64,000 nucleotides of DNA. Source: Streptomyces roseoviridis. Lineage in GTDB: Bacteria; Actinomycetota; Actinomycetes; Streptomycetales; Streptomycetaceae. This document shows positions 1-8,063 of this stretch, one piece after another. The notes beneath the pieces were generated by a model that saw only the letters and a program-made list of their open reading frames with translations, searched no databases and was not told the DNA's origin. Each line of letters opens with the position of its first letter. Position 1 is the first letter of the stretch. Where the stretch lies: the NCBI RefSeq assembly GCF_039535235.1, contig NZ_BAAAWU010000001.1, positions 3,906,001 through 3,970,000 on the forward strand. Direction: 5' to 3'. A program made the translations under genes and the position numbers.

Positions 1-789
1 CCGGTGGAAGCGGCGGGCCGCGAAGTGGGCGGCGGGCGCGGCCTCCAGGAGCGGGATCAGCACGTTGAGCTGGGCGAGCAGCCGTACGAGGGTGGGTGCC
101 CGGCCGTGCTGGCGGGCGCGGCGGGCGAGGACGAGGTCGTACGACTGGTTGAGCGAGGCGGTGACGGCCTGCCGTTTCTCGTCGTACGCGTCGGTGCCGG
201 CGGCCTCGAACAGCTCGGCCAGCGCCCGGTAGGTGCCGGCGACCGCCCTGCGCTCCGGCTGCCCGCCGCGCAGGGGCCAGCCCAGCAGGGTGAGCACCAG
301 GACGACGCCGCCGCCGAGGGTGAGCAGGAGGGGCGCCTTCCACCAGGGGCCGGGCATCGGCAGGCCCGCGCCGACGACGGCGTTCAGGAGGAGGAGCAGA
401 CCCGAGACGGAGGCCACGGCGCCGATCGAGGAGATCATCCCCGACACGAGCGCGACGAGGGTGAGCGCGGCGACGGCGGGCCAGCCCTGGCCGTGGACGA
501 GCGTGCCGAGGGTGACGCCGAGGGCGCCGAAGAGCTGGGGCACGGCGATGTTGAAGATCCGCATCCGGTACGCGTCGGCGGTGTCCCCGATGACGCCGGA
601 GAGCGCGCCCATCGACACCAGCGCCCCGTACGCCGGCTGCCCGGCCGCCAGCCCCACGGCGAGCGGCGCCCCCAGCGCGACGGACGCGCGCACGACGGCG
701 GCCCGGGGAATGGGCGTGGGCTGCGGCCGTAGCCCGGCGGTGAGCCAGGCGGGGGGCGAGAGGGGGGACAGCCGTGCGGGGTTCGCCAT
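1..789 (-). CDS. FUSC-family membrane protein, N-terminal part (continues off the left edge)
   Basis: An open frame runs on the minus strand from the ATG at 789 to base 1, giving 263 codons without a stop. The protein begins MANPARLSPL. An N-terminal block of hydrophobic segments at about residues 30-165 is followed by a soluble stretch rich in Arg, Glu and Ala. This is the layout of FUSC/aromatic-acid-exporter-like inner membrane proteins, which carry a membrane half and a cytoplasmic half. The substrate cannot be read from the sequence. The C-terminal part lies outside the window. The family call rests on overall pattern rather than a diagnostic motif. Confidence 0.7.
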   Translation of the reverse strand, partial: MANPARLSPLSPPAWLTAGLRPQPTPIPRAAVVRASVALGAPLAVGLAAGQPAYGALVSMGALSGVIGDTADAYRMRIFNIAVPQLFGALGVTLGTLVHGQGWPAVAALTLVALVSGMISSIGAVASVSGLLLLLNAVVGAGLPMPGPWWKAPLLLTLGGGVVLVLTLLGWPLRGGQPERRAVAGTYRALAELFEAAGTDAYDEKRQAVTASLNQSYDLVLARRARQHGRAPTLVRLLAQLNVLIPLLEAAPAAHFAARRFHR

Positions 790-824
790 GGGGTCACGGT
801 AGGGGAGGGGGCGGAGGAAGGAGG

Positions 825-910
825 GCGGTGCCTCCGCGCAGGCCGTTGGCGTGCCGCGCGCCGGGTTGCGGTGCCTCCGCGCAGGCCGTCGGCGCGCCGC
901 GCCCCGGGTT
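825..910. repeat. 43-bp tandem duplication
   Basis: Two head-to-tail copies, 825-867 and 868-910, differ at about three positions, and a partial third copy starts at 911. The block is intergenic between the FUSC gene and the DUF2630 gene. No function is apparent. Confidence 0.7.
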
Positions 911-941
911 GCGGTGCCTCTGCTCGCCCCCGTGGTGGGCG

Positions 942-976
942 TTCGTCCCGCCGTGGGGGATCCCCAGCGGGACGAA
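942..976 (-). terminator. Hairpin downstream of the DUF2630 gene
   Basis: Arms 942-950 and 968-976 pair perfectly, and the interior can also pair around a GGGGATCCCC core. No U-tract follows, as is common for high-GC actinobacterial terminators. It sits about 90 bp beyond the DUF2630 stop codon. Confidence 0.5.
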
Positions 977-1063
977 TGCCCCCTACGGCGTGGCACGACG
1001 GACCGCACGGGCTCGAGCCGAGGAGGTGCCGGCCCGGCCCCGGGGGAAGGCGTGCCGGTGCGG

Positions 1064-1300
1064 TCAGCTGCGGTAGCCCTCCACCTCCGCCGCGGGGCGG
1101 ATGGCCGCCGTGTCCGGGTCCTCGCCGAACTCGGCCTTGGCGCGGCGCTGGCGCAGCAGGTCCCAGCACTGGTCGAGCTGGACCTCCAGCTCGGCGAGGC
1201 GGGTGCGTTCCTCGTCCAGGAGGCCGCCGGTGCGCTGCCGCAGGGCGCGTTCCTCCTCGACGAGCGCGCCGATGTTCTCGAGGATCTCGTCGTTGTCCAT
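1064..1300 (-). CDS. DUF2630 family protein
   Basis: A 78-residue acidic helical protein beginning MDNDEILENIGALVEEE. It keeps the family core motif LDQCWDLLRQRRAKAEFGED near its C-terminus. DUF2630 proteins are short, soluble, predicted coiled-coil proteins of unknown function found in actinobacteria. It lies just downstream of a small lipoprotein gene on the same strand with a 49-bp gap, so co-transcription is possible. The length matches the family. Confidence 0.85.
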   Translation of the reverse strand: MDNDEILENIGALVEEERALRQRTGGLLDEERTRLAELEVQLDQCWDLLRQRRAKAEFGEDPDTAAIRPAAEVEGYRS

Positions 1301-1349
1301 GTCCTCCAGCGTGGCCGATCTCCGCGCGCCGTGCAGGTCGGGGGAGCCG

Positions 1350-1790
1350 TCAGTGCCGCAGGGCCTGCGCGATCTCCGCCTTGGTGGCGCCGGAGAGGGA
1401 CCGGTTGCTGCGGGCGGTCGCGGTCTTGGACGCGCCGGGCGCGACCCCGCCCACGTTCAGGACGACGGTGTCGAGCAGGTTGCCCCGGTCGTCGCGGAAG
1501 TCGACCCGGATCGTGTAGTCGGCGTTCTTGTCCTTGGGGTTGGTGGCGGTGACCTCGGCGACCGTCCGGTCGCCGTCCGTGGACGTGGGCCCGGCCTTGA
1601 CGTCGCCGGTGGCGTTCACGCCGTCCTTGACCTGGTTCATCTTCTCCTCGGCCGCCGAGGCGACCGCTCCCGTGGCGGAGGAGACGATCTCGCCGGCCTT
1701 TTCCTGCGCCTGGTCGCAGCCGGTCAGGGCGAACGCGGCCAGGACGGCCGGCCCGGCCAGGACGGCGAGGGCGGTCCGGGCGCGCTTCAC
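1350..1790 (-). CDS. Small lipoprotein
   Basis: A 146-residue protein beginning at GTG 1790. Its N-terminus has two basic residues, a hydrophobic stretch and a lipobox ending in LTGC at about residues 22-25, so it should be lipidated and anchored outside the membrane. The mature part has an acidic helical stretch and then a beta-rich domain resembling FxLYD-type folds (TATNPKDKNADYTIRVDF). The start overlaps the stop of the upstream membrane gene as GTGA, implying translational coupling. The function is unknown. Confidence 0.8.
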   Translation of the reverse strand: MKRARTALAVLAGPAVLAAFALTGCDQAQEKAGEIVSSATGAVASAAEEKMNQVKDGVNATGDVKAGPTSTDGDRTVAEVTATNPKDKNADYTIRVDFRDDRGNLLDTVVLNVGGVAPGASKTATARSNRSLSGATKAEIAQALRH

Positions 1791-2221
1791 GGGCGTGCCC
1801 TGCCGTAGGAGTCGTCCACGGCCAGCGCCCAGATGACGAAGACGGACACCGCCATGGAGAACAGCGCCCACCACGGCTGGTAGGGCAGGAACAGGAACTG
1901 GGCGACGACGTTCAGCGAGGCGAGGGCGATGCCGGCGACCCGGCCCCACTCGGCGCCGGTGAGGATGCCGTAGCCGGCGATGGCGACGACGACGCCGAGG
2001 CAGAGGTGGATCCAGCCCCAGGTCGTCAGGTCGAACTCGTAGACGTAGTCGCCGACGCGGGCGTAGATGTCGTCCTCGGCGATGCCCGCGATGCCCTGGA
2101 GGATGTCCATGGCCCCGGTGACCAGCATGAGGACGCCGGCGAAGAGGGTTCCTCCGGCGGCCCACCCGCTGCGCGCCGTCGTCTTGTCCCGGGTCGGGTC
2201 GTGGGTCGTGTTCTGGCTCAT
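1787..2221 (-). CDS. DUF7144-type membrane protein
   Basis: 144 residues with a short polar N-terminus followed by four hydrophobic segments, beginning around GGTLFAGVLMLVTGAMDILQ. This is the pattern of the DUF7144 family of small actinobacterial membrane proteins. It is the first gene of a two-gene unit with the lipoprotein at 1350-1790, overlapping it by 4 bases. It diverges from the Rrf2 regulator gene. A partnership of membrane protein and lipoprotein at the envelope is an inference from the coupling. Confidence 0.8.
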   Translation of the reverse strand: MSQNTTHDPTRDKTTARSGWAAGGTLFAGVLMLVTGAMDILQGIAGIAEDDIYARVGDYVYEFDLTTWGWIHLCLGVVVAIAGYGILTGAEWGRVAGIALASLNVVAQFLFLPYQPWWALFSMAVSVFVIWALAVDDSYGRARP

Positions 2222-2289
2222 GGCCTCATCGTCGGAGCGGTCGTTCGAGCACGAACCTTCTGCTGGGCCGTTCGGGTGAGACAGGGGGC

Positions 2290-2331
2290 TTGCCCCTCAT
2301 ATCCTGGATAACTAATATCCAGGATATGAGG
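2290..2331 (+). promoter_or_regulatory. Rrf2 promoter and palindromic operator
   Basis: A perfect inverted repeat has 16-bp arms at 2295-2310 and 2316-2331 separated by 5 bp. A possible -35 (TTGCCC, 2290-2295) and -10 (TAATAT, 2313-2318) are spaced by 17 bp. The palindrome fills the spacer and the -10 and runs into the first codons. Transcription would start at about 2326, giving a leaderless message. The position suggests autorepression by the downstream Rrf2 protein. Confidence 0.75.
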
Positions 2332-2832
2332 ATGAACGAGGGCGTGGAATGGGCACTGCACAGCTGCCTCAACCTCGCCTGGACCGGCGGGGAGCGAGCC
2401 GTCACGGCCGCCCGGCTCGCCGCCTACCACGACCTGCCCGCCGCCTATCTGAACAAGCAGCTCCAGGCCCTCGTCCGGGCCGGCATCCTCGGCTCCGTCT
2501 CCGGCCCCAGAGGCGGCTTCCGGCTGGCACGCCCGCTGGACCGCATCACCCTGATGGACGTGGTCACGGCGATCGAGGGTCCCGAGGAGGCCTTCCGCTG
2601 CACCGAGATCCGCGCCCAGGGCCCCGGCGGTGGGGCAGGTGACGGCGGGGGCGGGGGCGGAGGCGTCGAGGTGCCCGCCGTCGAGTGCGCCATCGCCGGC
2701 GCGATGGCCCGGGCCGAGCTGGCCTGGCGCCGCGAACTCGCCGCCCGGACCCTCGAGGACGTGCGTCGTGAGGCGGAACGGCAGGCGCCGGGCGCCCCGG
2801 ACCGCATCCGCCGCTGGATCGCGACCGCCTGA
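2326..2832 (+). CDS. Rrf2 family transcriptional regulator
   Basis: 168 residues from the ATG at 2326, with ATG 2332 as an alternative. The N-terminal winged helix-turn-helix includes YLNKQLQALVRAGILGSVSG, PRGGFRLARP and the typical MDVVTAIEG. A glycine-rich stretch separates two cysteines (RCTEIR and VEC), where Rrf2 sensors such as IscR and NsrR carry cluster cysteines. Only two are seen, with altered spacing, so cluster binding is uncertain. There is no Shine-Dalgarno sequence, in line with a leaderless start. The likely operator overlaps the start codon. A 16-bp palindrome of this kind fits a dimeric regulator. Confidence 0.9.
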   Translation: MRMNEGVEWALHSCLNLAWTGGERAVTAARLAAYHDLPAAYLNKQLQALVRAGILGSVSGPRGGFRLARPLDRITLMDVVTAIEGPEEAFRCTEIRAQGPGGGAGDGGGGGGGVEVPAVECAIAGAMARAELAWRRELAARTLEDVRREAERQAPGAPDRIRRWIATA

Positions 2833-3051
2833 CCGTCCACCGTCCGCCCGTCCACACCAGCCGCCATGCCGCCGGTCACCCACCGCCGCCCGCGCCGCCG
2901 GCCACCACCCCCGGCCACCAACCCCGGCCACCAGCCCCAGTCACCGCCGCCGCCCGTCACGACCGACCTTCATTCCGGATGCAGGACGTCGGATGCAGGA
3001 CGCCGGGTGCCGGGTGCCGGGTGCCGGACGTCCCGATCGGAGAAGAACGTC

Positions 3052-3495
3052 ATGAACGCCGACCACGACCAGCGCACCCTCACCAACCCCGCCACCCTCC
3101 ACGACCCCGCCCCCTTCGGCTACAGCCACGCCGCCTCCGCCCCCGGTGAACTCGTCTTCATCGCGGGCCAGTACGCCTCCGACGCCACCGGCGCCCCGGT
3201 CCCCGGCGACTTCGCCGCCCAGGTCGAGCTCGCCCTCGCGAACCTCCGGCTGGCCCTGGAAGGCGTGGGCCTCGGCCTCGCCCACGTCGTCCGACTCGGT
3301 TCGTACGTCGTCGACCACGACCTCGCCAAGCTGGAGGTCCTCGGCAAGGCCCTGCACGCCGCCTTCGGGGAGCGGCTGCCCGCCCAGACCCTGAGCGGTG
3401 TCGCCTCCCTCGCCCTGCCCGGCATGCTCTTCGAGATCGACGCGGTCGCCGTGCGTCCCGCGACGCCGGCGGGCGAACCGGCCACGGCCGGCTGA
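3052..3495 (+). CDS. RidA family protein
   Basis: 147 residues of the RidA/YjgF/Rid superfamily. Members hydrolyse reactive enamine/imine intermediates or act in related deaminations. Visible signatures are the opening PFGYSHAASAPGELVFIAGQ, then NLRLALEGVGLGLAHVVRL and a C-terminal FEIDAVAV strand. The canonical catalytic Arg of RidA (the R in IPCRAAV-like segments) is not evident near GMLFEIDAVAV, so it may belong to a divergent Rid subgroup. A start at 3052 is preferred because GGAGAAG precedes it. It lies downstream of the Rrf2 gene and may be its target. Confidence 0.9.
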   Translation: MNADHDQRTLTNPATLHDPAPFGYSHAASAPGELVFIAGQYASDATGAPVPGDFAAQVELALANLRLALEGVGLGLAHVVRLGSYVVDHDLAKLEVLGKALHAAFGERLPAQTLSGVASLALPGMLFEIDAVAVRPATPAGEPATAG

Positions 3496-3567
3496 TCCAC
3501 TTGCGGGGGGTACCGCGCGGGTGTGCTCTGGAGGGTGCAGGAAAGGCGCCCGGAAGGAGCCTCCGCC

Positions 3568-4029
3568 ATGGCCGCACACGCAGCGGTACCCGCCCGCAGA
3601 GAGCGCCGACGGCACGGACGCGGACAACCCGGACAGTCGGGACAGCCCGGACAGCAGCGGTTGAGCAGCCGCGGCTGGGGGCTGCCCCTCGCCCTCGGCA
3701 TCGTCTACGGCCTGTACGCCCCCACCGTCGTCCGTCACGGTGGCGAACCGAGCTGGGGACAGTTCTGGCTCGGCGTCGTCAGCGGCCTCGTCCTCGCCCT
3801 CGCCGTCCACGGACTCCGCCGCTACGGCCGCGCCCTGCCGCGCGAGCTGCGCGCCGCCGCCTGGGGCGGTCTGGCCGGCATCGCGATCGGCTTCCTCTTC
3901 AGCCTCTCCGACGCCAGCGTCTACGCGGCGACGGTGCTCGGCCTCGTGGTCGCCGCGGCCGTCTCCGCCGCCGCCTTCTACCTCTTCTACACCCACGAGG
4001 ACGCGGCCGGCCGCCCCGCCCCGTACTGA
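3568..4029 (+). CDS. Small integral membrane protein
   Basis: 153 residues from the ATG at 3568, preceded by GGAAGGAG. A basic, glycine/glutamine-rich N-terminus of about 30 residues precedes four hydrophobic segments (for example LPLALGIVYGLYAPTVV and GLVLALAVHGL). The third contains GGLAGIAIGFLFSLSDASVY. No family is recognised with confidence. Its 3' end overlaps the convergent membrane-protein gene by about 43 bp. Confidence 0.75.
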   Translation: MAAHAAVPARRERRRHGRGQPGQSGQPGQQRLSSRGWGLPLALGIVYGLYAPTVVRHGGEPSWGQFWLGVVSGLVLALAVHGLRRYGRALPRELRAAAWGGLAGIAIGFLFSLSDASVYAATVLGLVVAAAVSAAAFYLFYTHEDAAGRPAPY

Positions 4030-4568
4030 CCACGGCCGGGACCCCGGCCACGGCCGGGACCACGGCCGCGGGTCCGGCGCCGGTGGTAGGAGAGGGCCAC
4101 CGCCACGAGCAGCGGCGGCCAGGCCGCCAGCGGCGCGTAGCAGGCGACGAGCAGGGCGTCCTGCGCCGGTGAGGCCGGGACGCCCGGGCCGAGTCCTGCG
4201 GATGCGGCGTACCCGCCCCAGGCCGCGAGCGCGCTCAGCCCCGCCGCTCCGGCGAGGGCGGCCCCGGTCGCGGCGGCCGGGTTCACCCGCCGCCCGCCGA
4301 GGAAGGGCAGCCGGCGCGGGAACACCTCGCCCCAGGAGCGGACGAGGCCCAGCGTCAGGAAAGCGAGCAGCTCGGAGACGACGCTGAGCGAGACGACGTA
4401 GACGGACTCGCCGAGGCCCGTCGTGCCGTCGCCGGCGTCCTGGGTGACCGGGAGCCCGGCGACGAGCGCGAGCCGCCACAGCCCGGAGGGCAGGACGGCC
4501 AGCGGGACGGCGTGGGCGGCGACCGCCGCCCAGCGCGGTACATCGGGAAGCGCCTTGATCTTCACCAT
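3987..4568 (-). CDS. Hypothetical four-helix membrane protein
   Basis: 193 residues from ATG 4568 (MVKIKALPDVPRWAAVAAHA). Four hydrophobic segments are visible, with a short cytoplasmic loop RSWGEVFPRRLPFLGGRRVNP typical of a conserved Streptomyces membrane family without assigned role. The C-terminal tail is Arg/Gly-rich (repeats of GRGPGRG) and overlaps the convergent gene at 3568-4029. That tail may be poorly conserved. Confidence 0.75.
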   Translation of the reverse strand: MVKIKALPDVPRWAAVAAHAVPLAVLPSGLWRLALVAGLPVTQDAGDGTTGLGESVYVVSLSVVSELLAFLTLGLVRSWGEVFPRRLPFLGGRRVNPAAATGAALAGAAGLSALAAWGGYAASAGLGPGVPASPAQDALLVACYAPLAAWPPLLVAVALSYHRRRTRGRGPGRGRGPGRGQYGAGRPAASSWV

Positions 4569-4898
4569 GGCCTCAGGCTGCCGCCCGGCTCCCCCGCGGC
4601 GCGTCGGCCCGCAGGCCCGGCCGCCTCCGCCGCGCGACGGAGCCGGCCTCGTCCCCTGGCACCAGCGGCTCCCTGGCCGGAAACTGGTTGAAGCGGCTCC
4701 GAACTCCCGGGCCCCCGCCCCACGGCACGGGCCCGCGGACCCCCGCCCCGACCCGCCGCCCCACGGCCCGGGCCCCGGCCCCGCAGGGTCGCAGCCCCGC
4801 AAGGCCCCGGCCCCGCAGCTGCCGGCACGGCAGGCCCCAGACCCCAGACCCCGGAGCCCCGCCCGGAGCCGTACCGCCGCCCCCAGGAGGACAGGCGC

Positions 4899-5900
4899 AT
4901 GACCGACCTCGCCATCGAGACCGAAGGGCTGGTCAAGGTCTTCGGCACCAACCGTGCCGTCGACGGCATCGACCTGCGCGTCCCGGCCGGCACCGTCTAC
5001 GGCGTCCTCGGGCCCAACGGCGCCGGCAAGACCACCGCCGTCAAGATGCTCGCGACCCTGCTGCGCCCCGACGGCGGCCGCGCCCGCGTCTTCGGCAAGG
5101 ACGTCGTCGAGGACGCCGACACCGTACGCGGCCGGGTCAGCCTCACCGGCCAGTATGCCTCCGTCGACGAGGACCTCACCGGCACCGAGAACCTGGTCCT
5201 GCTCGGCCGGCTCCTCGGCCACGGCCGCTCCGCCGCGCGGGAGCGGTCCGCGCAGCTCCTCGAGGCGTTCGGGCTCGCGGAGGCGTCGGACCGGCAGGTG
5301 AAGAACTACTCCGGCGGCATGCGGCGCCGCATCGACATCGCCGCGTCCATCCTCAACGTGCCCGACCTGCTGTTCCTCGACGAGCCGACCACCGGCCTCG
5401 ACCCGCGCAGCCGCAACCAGGTCTGGGACATCGTCCGCGCCGTGGTCGCCCAGGGCACCACGGTCCTGCTCACCACCCAGTACCTGGACGAGGCCGACCA
5501 GCTGGCCTCCCGGATCGCCGTCATCGACCACGGCAAGGTCATCGCGGAGGGCACCAAGGGCGAGCTGAAGGCGTCCGTGGGCTCGGGCTCCGTGCGCGTA
5601 CGGCTCCGGGACCCCGAGCAGCGCGCGGAGGCCGAGCGCGTCCTCACCACCGCCCTCGACGCCACCGTCCAGCTCGACCCGGACCCGGTCGCGCTGACCG
5701 CCACCCTCGACGGCCGGGGGACCGGCCTCGGCGCCGCCGAACAGGCCGCGCGGGCGCTCACCGAACTCGCGCGGGCCGGGATCATGGTCGACGACTTCGG
5801 GCTCGGCCAGCCCAGTCTGGACGAGGTCTTCCTCGCCCTGACGGACCGCGCGCCCGCCGCCCGCACGCCGGCCCACGACCCGAAGGAGACGCCGGCATGA
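4899..5900 (+). CDS. DrrA-type ABC transporter ATP-binding protein
   Basis: 333 residues. Walker A GPNGAGKTT is at 38-46, the signature YSGGMRRR is near 140, and Walker B LLFLDEPTTGLDPRS follows near 158. The H-loop region carries TQYLDEADQLA, and the C-terminal domain ends FGLGQPSLDEVFLALTDR, as in daunorubicin-resistance exporters. It energises export of drugs or lipids with the permease encoded next, whose ATG overlaps this stop (ATGA). AGGAGGA precedes the start. The substrate is unknown; no biosynthetic cluster is adjacent. Confidence 0.95.
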   Translation: MTDLAIETEGLVKVFGTNRAVDGIDLRVPAGTVYGVLGPNGAGKTTAVKMLATLLRPDGGRARVFGKDVVEDADTVRGRVSLTGQYASVDEDLTGTENLVLLGRLLGHGRSAARERSAQLLEAFGLAEASDRQVKNYSGGMRRRIDIAASILNVPDLLFLDEPTTGLDPRSRNQVWDIVRAVVAQGTTVLLTTQYLDEADQLASRIAVIDHGKVIAEGTKGELKASVGSGSVRVRLRDPEQRAEAERVLTTALDATVQLDPDPVALTATLDGRGTGLGAAEQAARALTELARAGIMVDDFGLGQPSLDEVFLALTDRAPAARTPAHDPKETPA

Positions 5901-6763
5901 CCACCGTCACCACCGGCAAGGACACCCAGAACACCGACGCCCTCGACTTCGTCGCCCCCAAGGCCGAGGAGCTCGCCGCCCTCCTGGTGGGCCACACCCG
6001 GCCGCCGCGGCCCAGCGCGCTCTCCGCGTCCCTGACCTTCGGCTGGCGGGCCATGCTGAAGATCAAGCACGTGCCGGAGCAGCTCTTCGACGTGACGGCG
6101 TTCCCGATCATGATGGTGCTGATGTACACGTACCTCTTCGGGGGCGCGCTGGCCGGCTCGGTCTCGGCGTACATCCAGTTCCTGCTGCCGGGGATCCTCG
6201 TGATGAGCGTCGTGATGATCACGATGTACACGGGGGTCTCGGTCAACACCGACATCGAGAAGGGCGTCTTCGACCGCTTCCGCACGCTGCCGATCTGGCG
6301 GCCGGCTCCCATGGTGGGCTATCTGCTCGGCGACGTCGTGCGCTATCTGATCGCCTCCGCCGTGATGCTCACGGTCGGCATCGTCATCGGCTACCGCCCG
6401 GACGGCGGCGTCGCGGGCGTGCTGCTCGGGGTGGCGCTGCTGCTGGTCTTCTCGTTCGCGTTCTCGTGGATCTGGACCATGTTCGGACTGCTGCTGCGCA
6501 GCGAGAAGTCGGTCATGGGCGTCAGCATGATGGTGATCTTCCCGCTGACCTTCCTGTCCAACGTCTTCGTCGACCCGAGGACCATGCCCGGCTGGCTCCA
6601 GGCCTTCGTCAACAACAGCCCGGTGACCCATCTGGCGACGGCCGTGAGGGAACTGATGGCGGGCAACTGGCCGGCGGCGGACATCGCGTGGTCGCTGGGG
6701 TGGTCGGCGCTGTTCGTGGTGGTCTTCGGTGCGGTGACGATGCGCCTGTACAACCGCAAGTGA
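5897..6763 (+). CDS. DrrB-type ABC-2 transporter permease
   Basis: 288 residues, translationally coupled to the ATPase gene. After a 50-residue cytoplasmic N-terminus there are six hydrophobic segments. The conserved LFDVTAFPIMMVLMYTYLFG, the VFDRFRTLPIWRPAP cytosolic motif and a late NSPVTHLATAVRELM match ABC-2 permeases of the DrrB group. With the DrrA-like ATPase it should form the complete exporter. Expression is bounded by the hairpin at 6910-6948. Confidence 0.95.
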   Translation: MTTVTTGKDTQNTDALDFVAPKAEELAALLVGHTRPPRPSALSASLTFGWRAMLKIKHVPEQLFDVTAFPIMMVLMYTYLFGGALAGSVSAYIQFLLPGILVMSVVMITMYTGVSVNTDIEKGVFDRFRTLPIWRPAPMVGYLLGDVVRYLIASAVMLTVGIVIGYRPDGGVAGVLLGVALLLVFSFAFSWIWTMFGLLLRSEKSVMGVSMMVIFPLTFLSNVFVDPRTMPGWLQAFVNNSPVTHLATAVRELMAGNWPAADIAWSLGWSALFVVVFGAVTMRLYNRK

Positions 6764-6800
6764 CGCCGGCGCGGCGGCGCGGCGGCGCGGCGGGGCGGGA

Positions 6801-6920
6801 GCCTTTCGCCCCCGCGCGGAGCTGCGCGGCGCCTTTCCCCTCCGCGCGGCGGGGCGGCGCCTCTCGCCCCCGCGCGGAGGGTGCGCGGCGCCTTTCGCCC
6901 TCGCGCGGAGCTGGGCGGCA
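6801..6920. repeat. Four imperfect tandem repeats of about 30 bp
   Basis: Units starting near 6801, 6831, 6859 and 6890 each read roughly GCCTTTCGCCCCCGCGCGG followed by a variable GC-rich end. They lie between drrB and the terminator. They have no coding capacity that I would trust. Confidence 0.7.
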
Positions 6921-6948
6921 CCCCTTCACGACCGGGGTGCCGCCCAGC
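6910..6948. terminator. Bidirectional terminator between drrB and the Usp gene
   Basis: Perfect 15-bp arms at 6910-6924 and 6934-6948 with a 9-nt loop, placed between two convergent genes. Confidence 0.8.
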
Positions 6949-6958
6949 GCCACGCGCG

Positions 6959-7399
6959 CTACCGCTGCGTGAACGTGCCCCGGACCACCACCACCGGGCA
7001 CGGCGCGTGCTGGGCCACGTTCGTCGAGACGGAGCCCAGGAAGGCCGCCTTGAAGCCGCTGTGGCCGCGGTCGCCGACGACCAGGAGCTCCGCGCCCTCG
7101 GCCTGGTCGACCAGGGTCTGGGTCGGGTTGCCGGCCACCACCGTGCGGGTGACCCTGGCGGCCTGTTCCGGGGTGAGGGCCTTGTCGAGGGACTCGTCCA
7201 GGATCTTCTTGGCGGTCTGTTCCGGGTCGAAGCCGGGCGGCACGCCCGGGATGGCCGTGGCCCAGGACGCCGGGTAGTCCCAGCTGATCACCGCGTGCAG
7301 CGAGTTCCCGGTGAGCGCCGACTGCCCGGCCGCCCACCGCAGCGCCTTCAGGGACGGCTCCGATCCGTCCACGCCCACCACGATTCTGCCGCTCATCAC
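6959..7399 (-). CDS. Universal stress protein (UspA family)
   Basis: 146 residues forming one Usp domain. The first strand reads RIVVGVDGSEPSLKAL. The ATP-binding loop GDRGHSGFKAAFLGSVS fits the G-2X-G-9X-G(S/T) consensus, followed by APCPVVVVRG. It is therefore probably an ATP-binding single-domain Usp. The first two codons are both ATG and either could serve. It stands upstream of nothing on its strand and faces drrB. Confidence 0.95.
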   Translation of the reverse strand: MMSGRIVVGVDGSEPSLKALRWAAGQSALTGNSLHAVISWDYPASWATAIPGVPPGFDPEQTAKKILDESLDKALTPEQAARVTRTVVAGNPTQTLVDQAEGAELLVVGDRGHSGFKAAFLGSVSTNVAQHAPCPVVVVRGTFTQR

Positions 7400-7434
7400 A
7401 CGGACCTCCGTTCCGCCGCCCGGGAAGCCTCAGG

Positions 7435-8058
7435 TCAATCCAGTCGCAGATCGGCCAACTGCTGCTCGAACGGGACGATTTCTTCCTCTTCGGCCCTTCT
7501 GCCCGGCCGGGCGGCGACCATGTCCGCGAACTCGTTCCCCGCCCGGGTGATCCGGGCCGGCAGGCCCTCGGTGTACTCGTCGCCGCCGGAGCCCCAGTCC
7601 TCGGACGCGGCGTAGACGGCGGTCGGTGCGACGACGGCCCGCAGGTAGGCGAAGAGCGGCCGCAGGGCGTGGTCGAGCACGAGCGAGTGGCGGGCGGTGC
7701 CGCCGGTCGCGCCGACCAGGACGGGCGTGCCGGTGAGCGCGGTCGGGTCGACCAGGTCGAAGAAGGACTTGAACAGGCCGCTGTACGAGGCCGTGAAGAC
7801 CGGGGTCACCGCGATGACCCCGTCCGCGCCGGTGACCGCGTCGACGGCCTGCCGGAGCTTTTCGGAGGGGAAGCCGGTGACGAGGTTCTTGGCGATGTCG
7901 ACGGCCAGGTCGCGCAGTTCGACGACCTCGACGTCGACCGCGTACTCCTGCTCGGCGAGCCGGTACCGGGCGGCCTGCAGCAGGCGGTCGGCGAGCAGCC
8001 GGGTGGAGGAGGGGCTGCTGAGTCCGGCCGAGACGGCGACCAGTCTGAGGGTGCGCAT
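7435..8058 (-). CDS. LLM-partner FMN reductase, CE1759 type
   Basis: 207 residues of the NADPH-dependent FMN reductase fold. It opens with LRLVAVSAGLSSPSSTRLLADRL (flavodoxin-like phosphate loop region) and includes VTPVFTASYSGLFKSFFDLV. It should supply reduced FMN to the luciferase-like monooxygenase encoded 5 bp upstream. This gene pair is a recognised duo (CE1758/CE1759 families) in actinobacteria. The physiological substrate is not known. Confidence 0.9.
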   Translation of the reverse strand: MRTLRLVAVSAGLSSPSSTRLLADRLLQAARYRLAEQEYAVDVEVVELRDLAVDIAKNLVTGFPSEKLRQAVDAVTGADGVIAVTPVFTASYSGLFKSFFDLVDPTALTGTPVLVGATGGTARHSLVLDHALRPLFAYLRAVVAPTAVYAASEDWGSGGDEYTEGLPARITRAGNEFADMVAARPGRRAEEEEIVPFEQQLADLRLD

Positions 8059-8063
8059 GGTGG

